Below are positions 7,318 to 15,179 of a stretch of DNA of 48,124 nt, piece by piece; within the stretch, counting starts at the first letter, position 1, and every line of letters starts with the position of its first letter. The stretch comes from Gammaproteobacteria bacterium (GTDB lineage Bacteria; Pseudomonadota; Gammaproteobacteria; Steroidobacterales; Steroidobacteraceae): positions 1 through 48,124 of the forward strand of contig DAHUXE010000082.1 in NCBI GenBank assembly GCA_027307325.1, written 5' to 3'. The position numbers were made by a program, and so were the translations under genes. Below the pieces are notes generated by a model. The model worked only from the letters and a program-made list of their open reading frames with translations, did no database searches and was not told the origin of the DNA.

Positions 7318-8592
7318 ATGGCCCGCCAGCCCGCCCGCGCCTCCTCCGGCCGCTACGTGAGCCGCCTCACCGGCGGCACGCTCGCGGTGATCATGGCTGG
7401 CGGCCGCGGCGAGCGGCTGCGTGACCTGACGCTGAACCGCTGCAAGCCGGCGACGCCCTTCGGCGGCAAGTTCCGCATCATCGACTTCGTGCTGTCGAAC
7501 TGCGTGAACTCCGGCATCCGCCAGATCTCGATCCTCACCCAGTACAAGGCGCAGTCGCTGATCCAGCACGTACAGCACGGCTGGAGCTACCTGCGCGGCG
7601 AGTTCGGCGAGTTCGTCGAGGTGGTGCCGGCGCAGCAGCAGACCGGCGCGCACTGGTATCGCGGCACGGCGGACGCCGTGTACCAGAACAACGAGCTGAT
7701 CGCCTCGCACCATCCCAAGCACGTGCTGGTGCTCGCCGGCGACCACATCTACAAGATGGACTACGGCCCGATGATCGCCTACCACGTGGAGAAGGGCGCC
7801 GACATCACCGTGGGAGTGGTGGAGGTAACGGCGGACCAGGCGCGGCACTACGGCGTGCTCACCGCCACCGAGTGGAACCGCGTGACGCGCTTTGCCGAGA
7901 AGCCGGCGGTGCCCGATCCGCTGCCCGGCCGCCCCGACGCCGTCCTCGCCTCGATGGGCATCTACGTGTTCAACGCACCGCTCCTCGAGGGCATGCTGAG
8001 CGCGGACGCCGCGAGCGACGCCTCCTCCCACGACTTCGGCAAGGACGTCCTACCGGAGGCGATCAACTCCAGCCGCCAGGTGTTCGCCTATCCCTTCCAG
8101 GACGTGAAGACGCGCGCGCAGAGCTACTGGCGCGACGTCGGCACGCTCGATGCGTACTACGACGCCAACATCGAGCTGGTGCACGTCAGGCCCGAGCTCA
8201 ACATCTACGACGAGGACTGGCCCATCTGGACCTACCAGGTGCAGCAGCCCCCCGCCAAGTTCATCCTGGATGAGGATGGGCGGCGCGGCATGGCGGTCAA
8301 CTCCATGGTCTCGGGCGGCTGCATCATCTCCGGCGCCGTGGTGCGCGAGTCGCTGCTGTTCTCCGACGTGCGCGTCGAGGAGCGCACCACCATCCATCGC
8401 GCGGTAGTGCTGCCGCACGCCGAGATCGGCCGCGGCTGCCAGATCAACGGCGCGATCATCGACCAGGACTGCGTGATCCCCGAGGGGCTCACGATCGGCG
8501 TCGATCGCGCCGCCGACGCCCAGCGCTTTCACGTCACCGAGAAGGGCGTGGTGCTGGTCACGCCCGACATGCTGCGCAAGCTCCGTCCCTGA
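7318..8592 (+). CDS. glgC: Glucose-1-phosphate adenylyltransferase
   Basis: This is a 424-residue ADP-glucose pyrophosphorylase, the committed step of glycogen synthesis (glucose-1-phosphate + ATP to ADP-glucose + PPi). The N-terminal nucleotidyltransferase domain shows MAGGRGERLRDLTLNRCKPA, KFRIIDFVLSNCVNSGI, the substrate segment GTADAVYQN and LAGDHIYKMDYG. The typical FAEKP follows, then YWRDVGTLDAYYDANIEL. The C-terminal left-handed beta-helix starts near residue 310 (SMVSGGCIISGAVVRESLLF). Length matches the family. Allosteric control by fructose-1,6-bisphosphate or similar is typical but cannot be read here. It sits 55 bp after the phosphorylase and 11 bp before the GH57 gene. Confidence 0.97.
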   Translation: MARQPARASSGRYVSRLTGGTLAVIMAGGRGERLRDLTLNRCKPATPFGGKFRIIDFVLSNCVNSGIRQISILTQYKAQSLIQHVQHGWSYLRGEFGEFVEVVPAQQQTGAHWYRGTADAVYQNNELIASHHPKHVLVLAGDHIYKMDYGPMIAYHVEKGADITVGVVEVTADQARHYGVLTATEWNRVTRFAEKPAVPDPLPGRPDAVLASMGIYVFNAPLLEGMLSADAASDASSHDFGKDVLPEAINSSRQVFAYPFQDVKTRAQSYWRDVGTLDAYYDANIELVHVRPELNIYDEDWPIWTYQVQQPPAKFILDEDGRRGMAVNSMVSGGCIISGAVVRESLLFSDVRVEERTTIHRAVVLPHAEIGRGCQINGAIIDQDCVIPEGLTIGVDRAADAQRFHVTEKGVVLVTPDMLRKLRP

Positions 8593-8603
8593 GGGGCTCA
8601 TCC

Positions 8604-10307
8604 GTGGCATCCGCCGCGCGCCTGCCGGTCGTCCTCCTCTGGCACATGCACCAGCCGCAGTACCGCGACGCGATCACGGGTGAGTACACCCTTCCCTGGA
8701 CCTACCTGCACGCCATCAAGGACTACACCGACATGGCGGCGCACCTCGAGGCGAACCCCGCCGCGCGCGCCGTAGTCAACTTCTCGCCCGTGCTGCTCGA
8801 GCAGCTCGAGGACATCGCCGCGCGCATCGCCGCGCACCTCGCGAGCGGGGCGCCGCTCCCCGATCCGGTGCTCGCGCTCTTGGGTCCCGACCCCCTGCCG
8901 ACCGAGGGCGCGCCGCGCCTGGCGCTCCTCAACGCCTGCCTGCGTGCGCAGCGCAAGCAGATGATCGAGCGCTTCGGGCCGTACCTCGAGCTCGCGACCA
9001 TCGCCGACACGCTGGCAACGCCCGAGCGGGTCGGCTACGCCTCGGATCACTTCATCCACGATCTCGCCGTGTGGTATCACCTGGCATGGCTCGGCGAGAC
9101 GGTGCGCCGCGCCGAGCCGCTGGTAGCGCAGCTCACCGAGCGCGGGCGGGATTTCAGCGCCGGGCAGCGCCGCGAGCTGCTCACGCTGATCGGCGGCCTG
9201 GTGGCGCAGGTAATCCCGCGCTTCCGCGCGCTCGCCGCGCGGGGCCAGTGCGAGCTGTCGGTCACCCCCTACGCGCATCCCATCATTCCGCTGCTGCTCG
9301 ATTTCAACTGCGCGCGCGACGCCCTGCCCGCCATGGCGCTGCCCGGGCACGCCGGCTATCCGGGCGGCAACGCGCGCGCCGTGTGGCATGTCGGGGAGGC
9401 GGTCCGGGTCTTTACGCGTGCCTTCGGTATGCGCCCGGCGGGGTGCTGGCCGGCCGAGGGCGCGGTGAGCGACGCGACGCTCGAGCTGCTCTCGAGCCAG
9501 GGCTTCCGCTGGGCCGCGAGCGGTGGAACGGTGCTGCACAACAGCCTCGCCCTGAGCGACCCGCAGGCCGCGCGCGAGCCGCGCAGCTACAACCGTCCGT
9601 ACCGCCCCCGGGGCGCAGGAATAGACTGCTTCTTCCGGGATGACAATCTCTCCGACCTGATCGGCTTCACCTACGCGACCTGGCACGGCGATGACGCGGC
9701 TCACAACCTGGCGAACGAGCTGGCGCAGCTCGCGCGAGGCTACGACGGCGACTCGAACCACGCCGTGCTCATCGCGCTCGACGGCGAGAACGCCTGGGAG
9801 CACTACCCGTTCAACGGCTATTACTTCCTCAGGGGGCTCTACGCGCTGCTCGCGAACCATCCGCTCATCGAGCTGACGACGCTCTCCGCATGCCTGGCGC
9901 GCGGCCTGAAGCCGGCCCCGCTGCCGCAGGTGGTGGCCGGCAGCTGGGTGCACGGAACACTCGCCACCTGGATGGGCGATCCGGCCAAGAACCGCGCCTG
10001 GGACCTGCTGTGCGAGGCGAAGGAGGTCTTTGATCGCGCCGCGAGCAGCTCAGGCGTCGACGCCGGGGCGCGCGAGGCGGCCGGCAGGCAGCTGGCGCTG
10101 TGTGAGAGCTCCGACTGGTTCTGGTGGTTCGGAGACTACAATCCCGCGGAGTCGGTGAGTCAGTTCGACCGGCTGTATCGCCGTCAGCTCGTCACGCTCT
10201 ACCGGCGGCTCGGGGTCGAGGCTCCGGCGGCTCTCGCGCAGCCGATCTCCACTGGCGCGGGCGCGCCCGAGCACGGCGGGGTCATGCGCCGCGCTGGCGG
10301 CGGCTGA
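8604..10307 (+). CDS. Glycoside hydrolase family 57 protein (amylase, glucanotransferase or branching type)
   Basis: This 567-residue GH57 enzyme acts on alpha-1,4-glucans. The conserved regions are visible in order: region I LLWHMHQPQYRD near residue 10; region III GCWPAEG with presumed nucleophile E285; region IV FFRDDNLSDLIGF with acid/base candidate in D346-D351; and region V ALDGENAWEHYP (D393, E395). GH57 includes amylases, 4-alpha-glucanotransferases and branching enzymes, and the exact activity cannot be decided from sequence alone. GTG 8604 is supported by GAGGGG 7 nt upstream. The window has no GH13 branching enzyme, so this protein may supply branching or trim branched glycogen. 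It is in an operon between glgC and malQ. Confidence 0.9.
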   Translation: MASAARLPVVLLWHMHQPQYRDAITGEYTLPWTYLHAIKDYTDMAAHLEANPAARAVVNFSPVLLEQLEDIAARIAAHLASGAPLPDPVLALLGPDPLPTEGAPRLALLNACLRAQRKQMIERFGPYLELATIADTLATPERVGYASDHFIHDLAVWYHLAWLGETVRRAEPLVAQLTERGRDFSAGQRRELLTLIGGLVAQVIPRFRALAARGQCELSVTPYAHPIIPLLLDFNCARDALPAMALPGHAGYPGGNARAVWHVGEAVRVFTRAFGMRPAGCWPAEGAVSDATLELLSSQGFRWAASGGTVLHNSLALSDPQAAREPRSYNRPYRPRGAGIDCFFRDDNLSDLIGFTYATWHGDDAAHNLANELAQLARGYDGDSNHAVLIALDGENAWEHYPFNGYYFLRGLYALLANHPLIELTTLSACLARGLKPAPLPQVVAGSWVHGTLATWMGDPAKNRAWDLLCEAKEVFDRAASSSGVDAGAREAAGRQLALCESSDWFWWFGDYNPAESVSQFDRLYRRQLVTLYRRLGVEAPAALAQPISTGAGAPEHGGVMRRAGGG

Positions 10308-10323
10308 GCGGGTAAGCGCGCGC

Positions 10324-11676
10324 GTGGCCGGCATGCGCTTGCCCGTGTTCGACCGGCGTCGCGCGGGGGTGCTGCTGCCGCTGTCGGCGCTCGAGGCACC
10401 GCTCGGCCGCGGCGGCCGCGCTTTCGTCGACTGGCTCTCCGCGGCCGGCTTCTCCGTGTGGCAGATCCTGCCGGTAGGGCCTCCCGGGACCGACGGCTCG
10501 CCCTACTGGGTGCGCTCCGACTGGGCGGGGAACGCGGCGTTCCTCGATCCGGACGAGCTTCCCCCTGCGCCGCCCGATCCGCAGTTCCTCGCCGAGTCCT
10601 CGAGCTGGCTGCCCGACTACGCGCTGTTCGAGGCGCTCACCCGCGCGCACGGCGGCGCGCCCTTCTGGCACTGGCCCGCGCAGCTGCGCGACCGCGAGCC
10701 CGAGGCGCTCGCGGCGGCGCGCACGGTCCAAGCCACCGAGCTCGCGGCGCTCACGCGCGAGCAGTACGCCTTTCACGTGCAGTGGGAGCGCCTGCGCGAC
10801 TACGCACGCGGCCGGGGCGTGCGCCTTTTCGGCGATCTGCCCTTCTACGTCGCGCCGTCGTCGGCGGAGACCTGGGCACACCGGGCGCTGTTCCAGCTCA
10901 CGGCGAGCGGCGCGCCGGCGGTGGTCGGGGGCGTGCCGCCGGACTATTTCTCCGAGCTCGGCCAGCTCTGGGGCAACCCGGCGTACGACTGGCACGCGCA
11001 CCGCCGCGAGGGCTATCGCTGGTGGGTCGGGCGTGTGCGCGCGCAGCTTGCGCGCCTCGACCTGCTGCGCCTCGATCATTTCCGCGCGCTCGCCGCTTAC
11101 TGGGCGGTACCGGCAGGCGCGCCCGACGCCCGCGACGGCACCTGGCACAGCGCGCCCGGGATGGAGCTGCTCGCGCGGCTGCGCGAGGAGTTCAGCGACC
11201 TGCCGCTCGCGGCAGAGGACCTCGGGGTCATCACGCCCGACGTACAGGCGCTGCGCGACGGCTTCGGCCTGCCGGGAATGCGCGTGCTGCAGTTCGCGTT
11301 CGACGGCGACGCGGCCAATCCCCATCGGCCGTACCTGCACGAGCGCGCGGGCGTCGTCTATACAGGCACTCACGACAACGACACGACGCTCGGCTGGTAC
11401 GCGCGCCTCGACGCGGCGAGCGCCGCGCGCGTGAACCTCTATCTCGGCAGCGCTGCGAGCGCGATGCCGGAGGCCCTGATCCGCGCAGCGCTCGGCTCGG
11501 TGGCGCTACTCGCCATCGTTCCGGCGCAGGACCTCCTGGGTCTTGGCTCCGCGGCACGTCTCAACACGCCCGGCACGGTGAGCGGCAACTGGAGCTGGCG
11601 GCTGCCGCCCGCGGGGCTCAGCACGGATCTCGCGCGTCATTTCGCCGCACTCAACGCAGTCTACGGGCGGTTGTAG
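10324..11676 (+). CDS. malQ: 4-alpha-glucanotransferase (amylomaltase, GH77)
   Basis: This 450-residue GH77 enzyme transfers alpha-1,4-glucan segments between maltodextrins and recycles short chains left by the phosphorylase. Catalytic residues are visible: nucleophile D251 in LLRLDHFRAL, acid/base E298 in LAAEDLGVITPDV and D351 in YTGTHDNDTTLGWY. The N-terminal substrate motif is QILPVGPPGTDGSPYW. At 450 residues it is shorter than the usual 480-500 or more, but all catalytic blocks are present. GTG 10324 and ATG 10333 are both possible starts. It follows the GH57 gene by 16 bp. Confidence 0.94.
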   Translation: MAGMRLPVFDRRRAGVLLPLSALEAPLGRGGRAFVDWLSAAGFSVWQILPVGPPGTDGSPYWVRSDWAGNAAFLDPDELPPAPPDPQFLAESSSWLPDYALFEALTRAHGGAPFWHWPAQLRDREPEALAAARTVQATELAALTREQYAFHVQWERLRDYARGRGVRLFGDLPFYVAPSSAETWAHRALFQLTASGAPAVVGGVPPDYFSELGQLWGNPAYDWHAHRREGYRWWVGRVRAQLARLDLLRLDHFRALAAYWAVPAGAPDARDGTWHSAPGMELLARLREEFSDLPLAAEDLGVITPDVQALRDGFGLPGMRVLQFAFDGDAANPHRPYLHERAGVVYTGTHDNDTTLGWYARLDAASAARVNLYLGSAASAMPEALIRAALGSVALLAIVPAQDLLGLGSAARLNTPGTVSGNWSWRLPPAGLSTDLARHFAALNAVYGRL

Positions 11677-11731
11677 TATGAAGCTCGCATCGGACATTGC
11701 GCTGCGCTGTCCTGCTGCGCGCAAGCCCTGG

Positions 11732-11753
11732 GCGCACATCCCTGTGCGCCCGC
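11732..11753. repeat. Perfect 9-bp palindrome (stem-loop) in leader before the LEA-2 gene
   Basis: GGGCGCACA and TGTGCGCCC flank a 4-nt loop TCCC. It is the first of two related palindromes in this 241-bp non-coding stretch (11677-11917); the second at 11909-11924 shares the core CACATCC. The stretch between them is also GC-palindromic (CCCGCCGC...GCGGCGGG at about 11890-11910). This looks like a dispersed palindromic element rather than coding sequence. Confidence 0.5.
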
Positions 11754-11908
11754 TCGGCGCTGCGCGCCTCGCCCTGTCACGATGCTCGCGGCGGCGCGCC
11801 AAAAGCGCGGCTCGATACGCACTAGTCCCGATCACCTCAGCAGCCGAGCACTTCGTGGCAAGGCTCGGCGCACGGGTTTCGGCGCGCCGCCCGCCGCCTG
11901 CGGCGGCG

Positions 11909-11924
11909 GGCACATCCATGTGCC
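11909..11924. repeat. Palindrome overlapping the likely start of the LEA-2 gene
   Basis: GGCACAT-CC-ATGTGCC is a perfect inverted repeat, and the ATG used by the downstream gene lies in its right arm. The related palindrome at 11732-11753 suggests the two bound one repeat unit that abuts the gene. Confidence 0.45.
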
Positions 11925-12379
11925 TCAGCATTGGATTCATCGCTGCCGCCGCCGCGGTCGCGCTGCTTGGCGGCGGCTGCGCACTCGCGCCGAAGCTCAC
12001 GACTCCGACTCTCACCATCGTCGGGGTAAGGGTCGAGGGGAGCGATCTGCTCGCGCAGCGCCTCAAGGTGCGCATGCACGTGCAGAACCCCAACGACCGC
12101 AGGCTCCCGATCAAGGGGATCGAATACACGCTGGAGGTCGACGGGCAGCCGCTCGCGACCGGCGACTCGGCGGCGAGCTTCGTGGTGCCGGCGCTCGGCG
12201 AGGCCGAGTTCGACATGAACGTGACCACCAACGTGGCGGGCACGCTGGTGCGGCTGCTGTCGCGCGGACCGGACGCGCTCGCGAGCGTCCCCTACCGGCT
12301 GAGCGGCAAAATCTCGTTGTCGGAGGGCTGGCTGCAGTCGATTCCGTTCGAGCAGCACGGCACTTTCAGCCTGCAATGA
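11918..12379 (+). CDS. LEA type 2 family (WHy-domain) exported protein
   Basis: This 153-residue protein starts with a hydrophobic segment (GFIAAAAAVALLGGGC) that could be a lipoprotein signal, although the lipobox GGGC is imperfect. A LEA-2/WHy domain follows: LTIVGVRVEGSDLLAQRLKV, MHVQNPNDRRLPIKGIEYTL, then a final SGKISL strand. WHy domains are beta-sandwiches linked to desiccation and cold tolerance and are found in many Gram-negative lipoproteins. ATG 11918 lies inside a palindromic repeat, so the true start is uncertain. The open frame runs back to 11678, but that part is repeat sequence and gives an implausible Arg/Ala-rich N-terminus. Its 3' end overlaps convergent glgA by 14 bp. Confidence 0.72.
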   Translation: MCLSIGFIAAAAAVALLGGGCALAPKLTTPTLTIVGVRVEGSDLLAQRLKVRMHVQNPNDRRLPIKGIEYTLEVDGQPLATGDSAASFVVPALGEAEFDMNVTTNVAGTLVRLLSRGPDALASVPYRLSGKISLSEGWLQSIPFEQHGTFSLQ

Positions 12380-13844
12380 GCCGCCGGTAGACGCCGACGT
12401 ACTCCGCGGCGGCACGCTGCCAGGAGAAGTCCTGGCGCATGCCGTTGCGCATCAGGCGCGACCAGTGCGCCGGCTGCGCGTACAGGTCGAGCGCGGTATC
12501 GAGCGCCCACTCGAGCGCCGGCGCGTCGAAATCGTTGAACACCACGCCCGTGCCGGTGCCGCTCGCTGCGTCGTAGTGCTCAACCGAATCGGCGAGTCCG
12601 CCGGTGCGCCGCACGACCGGCACGGTGCCGTAACGCAGGCTGTACATCTGGTTGAGCCCGCAGGGCTCGTAGCGCGAGGGCATGAGGTAGAGGTCGCTCG
12701 CCGCCTCGATCCAGTGCGAGAGCTCCTCGTCGTGGCCGCTCTGGAACGCCACGCGTCCGGGGAAGGAGCGCGCGAGCTTCGTGAAGAACTGCTGGTACCT
12801 TGCCTCGCCGCTGCCGAGCGCGGCCAGCGCCAGCGGGCGCGCACTCAGCACCTTGGGCAGAGTCTCGAACATGAGCTCGATGCCCTTCTGCGCGGCGAGA
12901 CGGCTGACGATGCCGGCGAGTGGCACCTCGGGCGCGGCCGTGAGACCCACGCGCGCGAGAAACTGCCGCTTGAGCGCCGCCTTGCCTGCGAGGTGCTCCG
13001 GGTCGTAATGCACGGGCAGGAAGCGGTCGCGCCGCGGATCCCATTCGTCGTAATCGACGCCGTTCAGGATCCCGGTGAGCGCGGCGGCGCGCGCGCGCAG
13101 GCTGTCCTCGAGGCCCATCCCGTACTGAGCGGTGCAGATCTCGCGCGCGTGGGTCGGGCTCACGGTGGTGATGGCATCGGCATAGAGGATGCCGTGGCGC
13201 AGCGCATTGATGCGCCCGGCGCGCAGATCGTCCTGGTGCAGGAGGGGCGTGTCGCCCGGCGACAGCCCCAGGTCGGCGATCTCGGCGGCGGGGAAGATTC
13301 CCTGATAGCCGATGTTGTGGATCGTGAGCACGGTGCGCGCCGCGGCGAATGGCGCCTCGCGGCCATACTCGGTGCGCAGGAGGAGCGGTGCGAACGCCGT
13401 GTGCCAGTCGTTGCAGTGGAGGATCTGCGGCGCCCATTCGAGACGAGCGCAGCTCGCGAGCACCGCGCGCGTCAGAGCGATGAAGCGCAGATGCTCGTCC
13501 GTGTCGGAGGTGTAGAGGCTGGCGCGCGCGTACAGCGCCGGGCAGTCGATGAGGAAGACCGGCGCGCCGCCTGCGCCCGGCAGCGTCGCCTCGAGCACCG
13601 AGAACACAAACGCGTGCTTGCCCAGCTCGAGCGGCACCTGCTGCAGCGCCGCGACGGGCCGCGCCGCGAGCGCGGCACGGTCGATCGATGCATAACAGGG
13701 CGTGAAGAGCCGCACGTCATGCCCGTCGGCGTGCAGGTACTTGGCGAGCGCGTGGGCGACGTCGCCGAGGCCGCCGGTCTTCGAGAGCGGCACCACTTCC
13801 GAAGCGAGCAGGCAGATGGCGAGGTTGCCCGGCGCGGCACTCAT
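12366..13844 (-). CDS. glgA: Glycogen synthase (ADP-glucose dependent, GT5)
   Basis: This 492-residue GT5 enzyme extends alpha-1,4-glucan chains using the ADP-glucose made by GlgC. The N-terminal domain has ASEVVPLSKTGGLGDVAHAL with the ADP-glucose-binding KTGGL. The C-terminal Rossmann domain shows GIVSRLAAQKGIEL, then LMPSRYEPCGLNQMYSLRYG with the catalytic Glu/Cys region, and TGGLADSV. Length and motif order match bacterial GlgA. It is transcribed toward the rest of the cluster on the opposite strand and shares its upstream region with the small ORF at 13882. Confidence 0.97.
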   Translation of the reverse strand: MSAAPGNLAICLLASEVVPLSKTGGLGDVAHALAKYLHADGHDVRLFTPCYASIDRAALAARPVAALQQVPLELGKHAFVFSVLEATLPGAGGAPVFLIDCPALYARASLYTSDTDEHLRFIALTRAVLASCARLEWAPQILHCNDWHTAFAPLLLRTEYGREAPFAAARTVLTIHNIGYQGIFPAAEIADLGLSPGDTPLLHQDDLRAGRINALRHGILYADAITTVSPTHAREICTAQYGMGLEDSLRARAAALTGILNGVDYDEWDPRRDRFLPVHYDPEHLAGKAALKRQFLARVGLTAAPEVPLAGIVSRLAAQKGIELMFETLPKVLSARPLALAALGSGEARYQQFFTKLARSFPGRVAFQSGHDEELSHWIEAASDLYLMPSRYEPCGLNQMYSLRYGTVPVVRRTGGLADSVEHYDAASGTGTGVVFNDFDAPALEWALDTALDLYAQPAHWSRLMRNGMRQDFSWQRAAAEYVGVYRRLIAG

Positions 13845-13881
13845 TGGTTTTGGCTGTTGCGTGTCAGGTTAAGATTGGCGC

Positions 13882-14004
13882 ATGCGGCGCTTCCTGATCG
13901 GGCTGACGCTGGTGCTGCTGCTCGCGGTGTCGATCGGCGTGGGCGTGACGGTTGCCCGCTGGCCCCACTGCCGGCACGCCTGCCCGTGGATCTGCGCCTG
14001 CTGA
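13882..14004 (+). CDS. Candidate 40-residue membrane peptide with Cys-rich tail
   Basis: ATG 13882 opens a 40-codon frame. Residues 4-25 form one strong hydrophobic helix (FLIGLTLVLLLAVSIGVGVT). The tail after it, WPHCRHACPWICAC, has cysteines at 30, 34, 38 and 40 (C-x3-C-x3-C-x-C) and two histidines. A TAAGAT hexamer lies 6 nt before the ATG, matching the leaderless pattern of many genes here. A 7-bp hairpin follows at 14015-14038. The composition looks designed for a membrane-anchored metal or redox tail, but no homologue is recognised and the ORF is short. Confidence 0.4.
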   Translation: MRRFLIGLTLVLLLAVSIGVGVTVARWPHCRHACPWICAC

Positions 14005-14014
14005 GGCAGTGTAA

Positions 14015-14038
14015 CCCAAGGTCCGGACGGGCCTTGGG
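14015..14038 (+). terminator. Stem-loop after the small ORF
   Basis: CCCAAGG (14015-14021) pairs with CCTTGGG (14032-14038). There is no T-run after it, so it is a weak terminator at best. Its position 10 bp after the small ORF stop supports a transcript end or 3' stabiliser. Confidence 0.3.
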
Positions 14039-14113
14039 AGGCTCGCGGACCTCCGCGCGGGGCCGCAAGAATCGGGTCGCGCAGCGGCGCCGTGCGCCTA
14101 TCATTCACCAACC

Positions 14114-15028
14114 ATGAGCACAAACACCGACAGCTTCGTCGACAGCCGTGACTTCCGGCGCATCACGCGCGCCATACGCTTCATCGACGCTCATTACCGC
14201 GAGCAGCCGCGGCTCGCGACCATCGCCGACTCGGCCGGGCTCTCCGAGTTTCATTTCAACCGCCTGTTCCGGCGCTGGGCGGGCGTGACCCCCCGGCAGT
14301 ACCTGGCGTTCGTCACCGCACGCGCCGCGCGCGGCGCACTCGATTCCGACACCTCGGTGCTGGAGACGGCCTACGCGGTGGGTCTCTCGGGTCCCGGGCG
14401 CCTCCACGATCTGCTCGTGACTCTCGATGCGGTGACCCCGGGTGAGCTCAAGGCACGCGGCGCGGGCCTCGAGATCCGCTACGGCTTCAGCGCTACGCCG
14501 TTCGGCACGGCGATGATCGCGCTCACGGCGCGCGGAATCTGTCACCTCGGCTTCGAGGACCGCCGCAGCGAGCGCGCGGCGCCTGCTGCCCTCGCGGCCC
14601 GGTGGGAGCGGGCGCACCTCACGCGCAGCGACACGGACGCGCAGCGTGCCGCGCTCGAGATCTTCGGCGCAGGCGATCGCACCGAGGGCGCGCCGATAAG
14701 GCTCACGGTCAGGGGGACCAATTTCCAGCTCAAGGTGTGGCAGGCGCTGCTCGAGGTCGGCGCGGACGGTCCGACGACCTACCAGGCGGTGGCGGAGGCG
14801 GCCGGAGCCCCGGGGGCCGAGCGCGCCGTCGGCAACGCGGTCGGAGCCAATCCGGTCGCATGGCTCATCCCCTGCCACAACGTGCTGCGCTCGGATGGGT
14901 CCCTCGGGGGGTACCGGTGGGGCGAGGAGCGCAAGCGCGCCATGCTGGCCTGGGCAGGGGGCGACATAATCCTTCCGGCCCCGCAACGGGGTCGCAGACC
15001 CCGGGTAGCTCGCAGACTGTCTGCGTAA
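14114..15028 (+). CDS. AraC-type plus O6-methylguanine-DNA methyltransferase protein (Ada-like, no zinc domain)
   Basis: This 304-residue protein fuses an AraC helix-turn-helix domain (residues about 10-110, RLATIADSAGLSEFHFNRLF and AVGLSGPGRLHDLL) to a methylguanine methyltransferase domain (about 115-280). The active-site segment is WLIPCHNVLRSDG. The acceptor Cys and the catalytic His are present, but the following residue is Asn where Arg is usual (PCHRV). The domain begins GTNFQLKVWQALLEVG. The N-terminal phosphotriester-sensing Cys4 zinc domain of classic Ada is absent, as in many Ada-like proteins. A 24-residue tail after MLAWAGG is Arg-rich and is encoded by palindromic DNA (14988-15025). 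TATCAT lies 9 nt before the ATG. It repairs O6-alkylguanine and may regulate transcription. Confidence 0.9.
   Translation: MSTNTDSFVDSRDFRRITRAIRFIDAHYREQPRLATIADSAGLSEFHFNRLFRRWAGVTPRQYLAFVTARAARGALDSDTSVLETAYAVGLSGPGRLHDLLVTLDAVTPGELKARGAGLEIRYGFSATPFGTAMIALTARGICHLGFEDRRSERAAPAALAARWERAHLTRSDTDAQRAALEIFGAGDRTEGAPIRLTVRGTNFQLKVWQALLEVGADGPTTYQAVAEAAGAPGAERAVGNAVGANPVAWLIPCHNVLRSDGSLGGYRWGEERKRAMLAWAGGDIILPAPQRGRRPRVARRLSA
14988..15025. repeat. Palindromic repeat sequence encoding the tail of the Ada-like gene
   Basis: GGGGTC-GCA-GACCCC (14988-15002) is a perfect inverted repeat, followed by a second palindrome CGCAGAC-T-GTCTGCG (15011-15025). The protein tail they encode has no counterpart in the methyltransferase fold. 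A short dispersed palindromic element may have joined the 3' end of the gene. Confidence 0.4.
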
Positions 15029-15078
15029 GTATCTGTTTTAATTAAATAAACTGTCAAAATCTCCGGGCGGAGAGGGCC

Positions 15079-15097
15079 GGGAAGTGGTAGACTTCCC
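15079..15097 (+). terminator. Candidate terminator or leader hairpin between ada-like gene and carboxypeptidase
   Basis: GGGAAG (15079-15084) pairs with CTTCCC (15092-15097) over 7 nt and is followed by TTCGTTT. The 151-bp gap 15029-15179 also holds an unusually AT-rich run (15029-15060) that may contain a promoter. A TAGACT at 15088-15093 inside the hairpin is an alternative -10 for the carboxypeptidase gene. Confidence 0.3.
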
Positions 15098-15179
15098 TTC
15101 GTTTCCCCGTACGTCGATCGAAGCTCTCTCAACTGCGTGCCCGACGGCCTGACCCGCTTCGGGCGCGCGACGAAGAATC

